NCBI GenBank assembly: GCA_028829895.1
Contig: CM054181.1
Location: 102,665,860-102,729,859 of the forward strand
DNA length: 64,000 nt
Source: Sinotaia quadrata
Taxonomy: Eukaryota > Mollusca > Gastropoda > Architaenioglossa > Viviparidae
Direction: 5' to 3'
Below, piece by piece: positions 62,855 through 64,000 of the stretch. Position 1 is the stretch's first letter, and every line of letters starts with the position of its first letter. The translations under genes and the position numbers were made by a program. The notes beneath the pieces were generated by a model. That model was not told the origin of the DNA, did no database searches, and saw only the letters and a list, made by a program, of their open reading frames with translations.

Positions 62855-63188
62855 TTACCTTTCTACTCACTGTAAGTTGTCAGTCACACATGCTCAGTAA
62901 CTCTGCCTATCTACCTTTCTACTCACTGTAAGTTGTCAGTCACACATGCTCAGTAACTCTGCCTGGCTACCTTTCTACTCACTGTAAGTTGTCAGTCACA
63001 CATGCTCAGTAACTGCCTATCTACCTTTCTACTCACTGTAAGTTGTCAGTCACACATGCTCAGTAACTCTGCCTATCTACCTTTCTACTCACTGTAAGTT
63101 GTCAGTCACACATGCTCAGTAACTCTGCCTATCTACCTTTCTACTCATTGTAAGTTGTTAGTCACACATGCTCAGTAACTCTGCCTAT
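62855..63188. repeat. Minisatellite, 56 bp unit, six copies
   Basis: The unit CTACCTTTCTACTCACTGTA, AGTTGTCAGTCACACATGCT, CAGTAACTCTGCCTAT is repeated six times, with a two-base deletion in one copy and few substitutions. Confidence 0.93.
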
Positions 63189-63295
63189 GAAGACTTCCTC
63201 TGTAAGTCTAAAGTTTGACTACAAATCGCCTCTTGGAGAAATATTGCAAGTATTGCTATATCGCGTTCTGGGAGAAAACGGACTCTCTCAGACTG

Positions 63296-63410
63296 ATTCT
63301 GATAGACAGACTGACAGACAGATATATAGATAGATAGACAAACAGACAGAAAGATAAATAGATAGATAGACAATAGACAGACACTCAGATAGATAGATAG
63401 ATAGATAATA
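63296..63410. repeat. GATA/GACA microsatellite
   Basis: Interspersed GATA and GACA tetranucleotides (GATAGATAGACA, GACAGACAGATA). The minus-strand frame over it is a translated repeat. Confidence 0.95.
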
Positions 63411-64000
63411 GGAATGAAAGAAACATAGTCAAATGGTTATTAGATATGGCCCATTGACTTTGTAACAAGTTAAATATAATTCAACCTAAATTAATAAATG
63501 AAATAAATAAAGATACAGATTTTAAGTTAGTCTTGTATTAATTAAATTGTCAATGATGCTAAAACCAAACAATAATCTTACATTAGTTGTATTATTTTTT
63601 TTATAAACTAGTTCACTTTCAGAACAATGTAGACTCAACCGTTTACGTGACTACCAAAAATCTCTCCATTTTAGCATAATTTGTCGATACCATAATTTCA
63701 ATATTTGCTTCTTAGTTTAAATTTAAACCCACCTATGCACATTTTTCTAAGGAACTAGAAGCTGAACACTTGAAATGAAAAAATAAAATAAAGTATATTC
63801 CCTTTAACGTACGCTAGTTTTGACATATTTGCACTGAGGTTTTAGTGGTTTAGACGTGAAGAGCTTAATATAGTCTGGTTTAACATGACCTTCACATTTA
63901 TTTTGACTTAATTTTTCTTGATTCCTAAAGTTCGCTGAGTTTGTCTGGTCAAGTACACTATAGGTACTTGCTTGCTAATGTAGGGGGGCGCTTTCGGCTT
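63411..64000. other. Right-end noncoding sequence
   Basis: AT-rich unique sequence. No gene or element can be supported before the window ends. Confidence 0.6.

Noticed and set aside
1..64000. CRISPR array, operons, prophage or bacterial-type systems
   Set aside because: The direct repeats are minisatellites without unique spacers of constant length, and the genes have spliceosomal introns, so a prokaryotic system is excluded.

Overview
The window looks like a piece of an AT-rich animal genome, most likely an invertebrate and plausibly a mollusc. It has sparse short exons with GT-AG boundaries, very long introns, small DNA-transposon derivatives (hAT, mariner/pogo and GGGGCCAGTTTCA-type foldbacks), many minisatellites and no operon structure. 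The phylum is an inference from repeat style and gene type; nothing in the sequence proves it.

One gene dominates, on the + strand: a C2H2 zinc-finger transcription factor whose visible coding part runs from 13819 to about 38611. Exon A (13819-14733) encodes six fingers, two followed by four after a spacer. After an 18.8 kb intron, exon B (33582-34573) encodes a low-complexity region and a C-terminal finger pair of the Ikaros/Hunchback/Pegasus kind, normally a dimerisation module. A short terminal exon (38569-38611) fits the splice phase exactly and gives a 649-residue model. At least two other terminal exons look usable: 15044-15076, giving six fingers without the C-terminal pair, and 40890-40997. 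The locus may therefore make isoforms that separate DNA-binding fingers from dimerisation fingers. A 5' leader exon begins at 13721 and carries a four-codon upstream ORF.

Layout: 1-13720 is noncoding (5' intron or flank) with a mariner-type MITE, a 746 bp foldback with 26 bp perfect arms and several tandem repeats. 14734-33581 is intron with two hAT-type nonautonomous elements bearing 8 bp target duplications, two pogo/mariner-type elements, a GGGGCC foldback, a broken hAT-transposase-like gene (23445-24714) and a second broken two-exon gene fragment (27721-28211). 34574-38568 is intron with an imperfect inverted repeat. 38612 to about 56.5 kb is T-rich and CpG-poor and may be a very long 3' UTR or further intron. 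From about 55.7 kb CpG becomes common. A run of at least eleven minisatellites follows (56.7-63.2 kb), interrupted by a coding-like open frame on the minus strand (59083-59361).

Exon calls rest on reading frame, splice consensus and phase only; no transcript or homology search was available.
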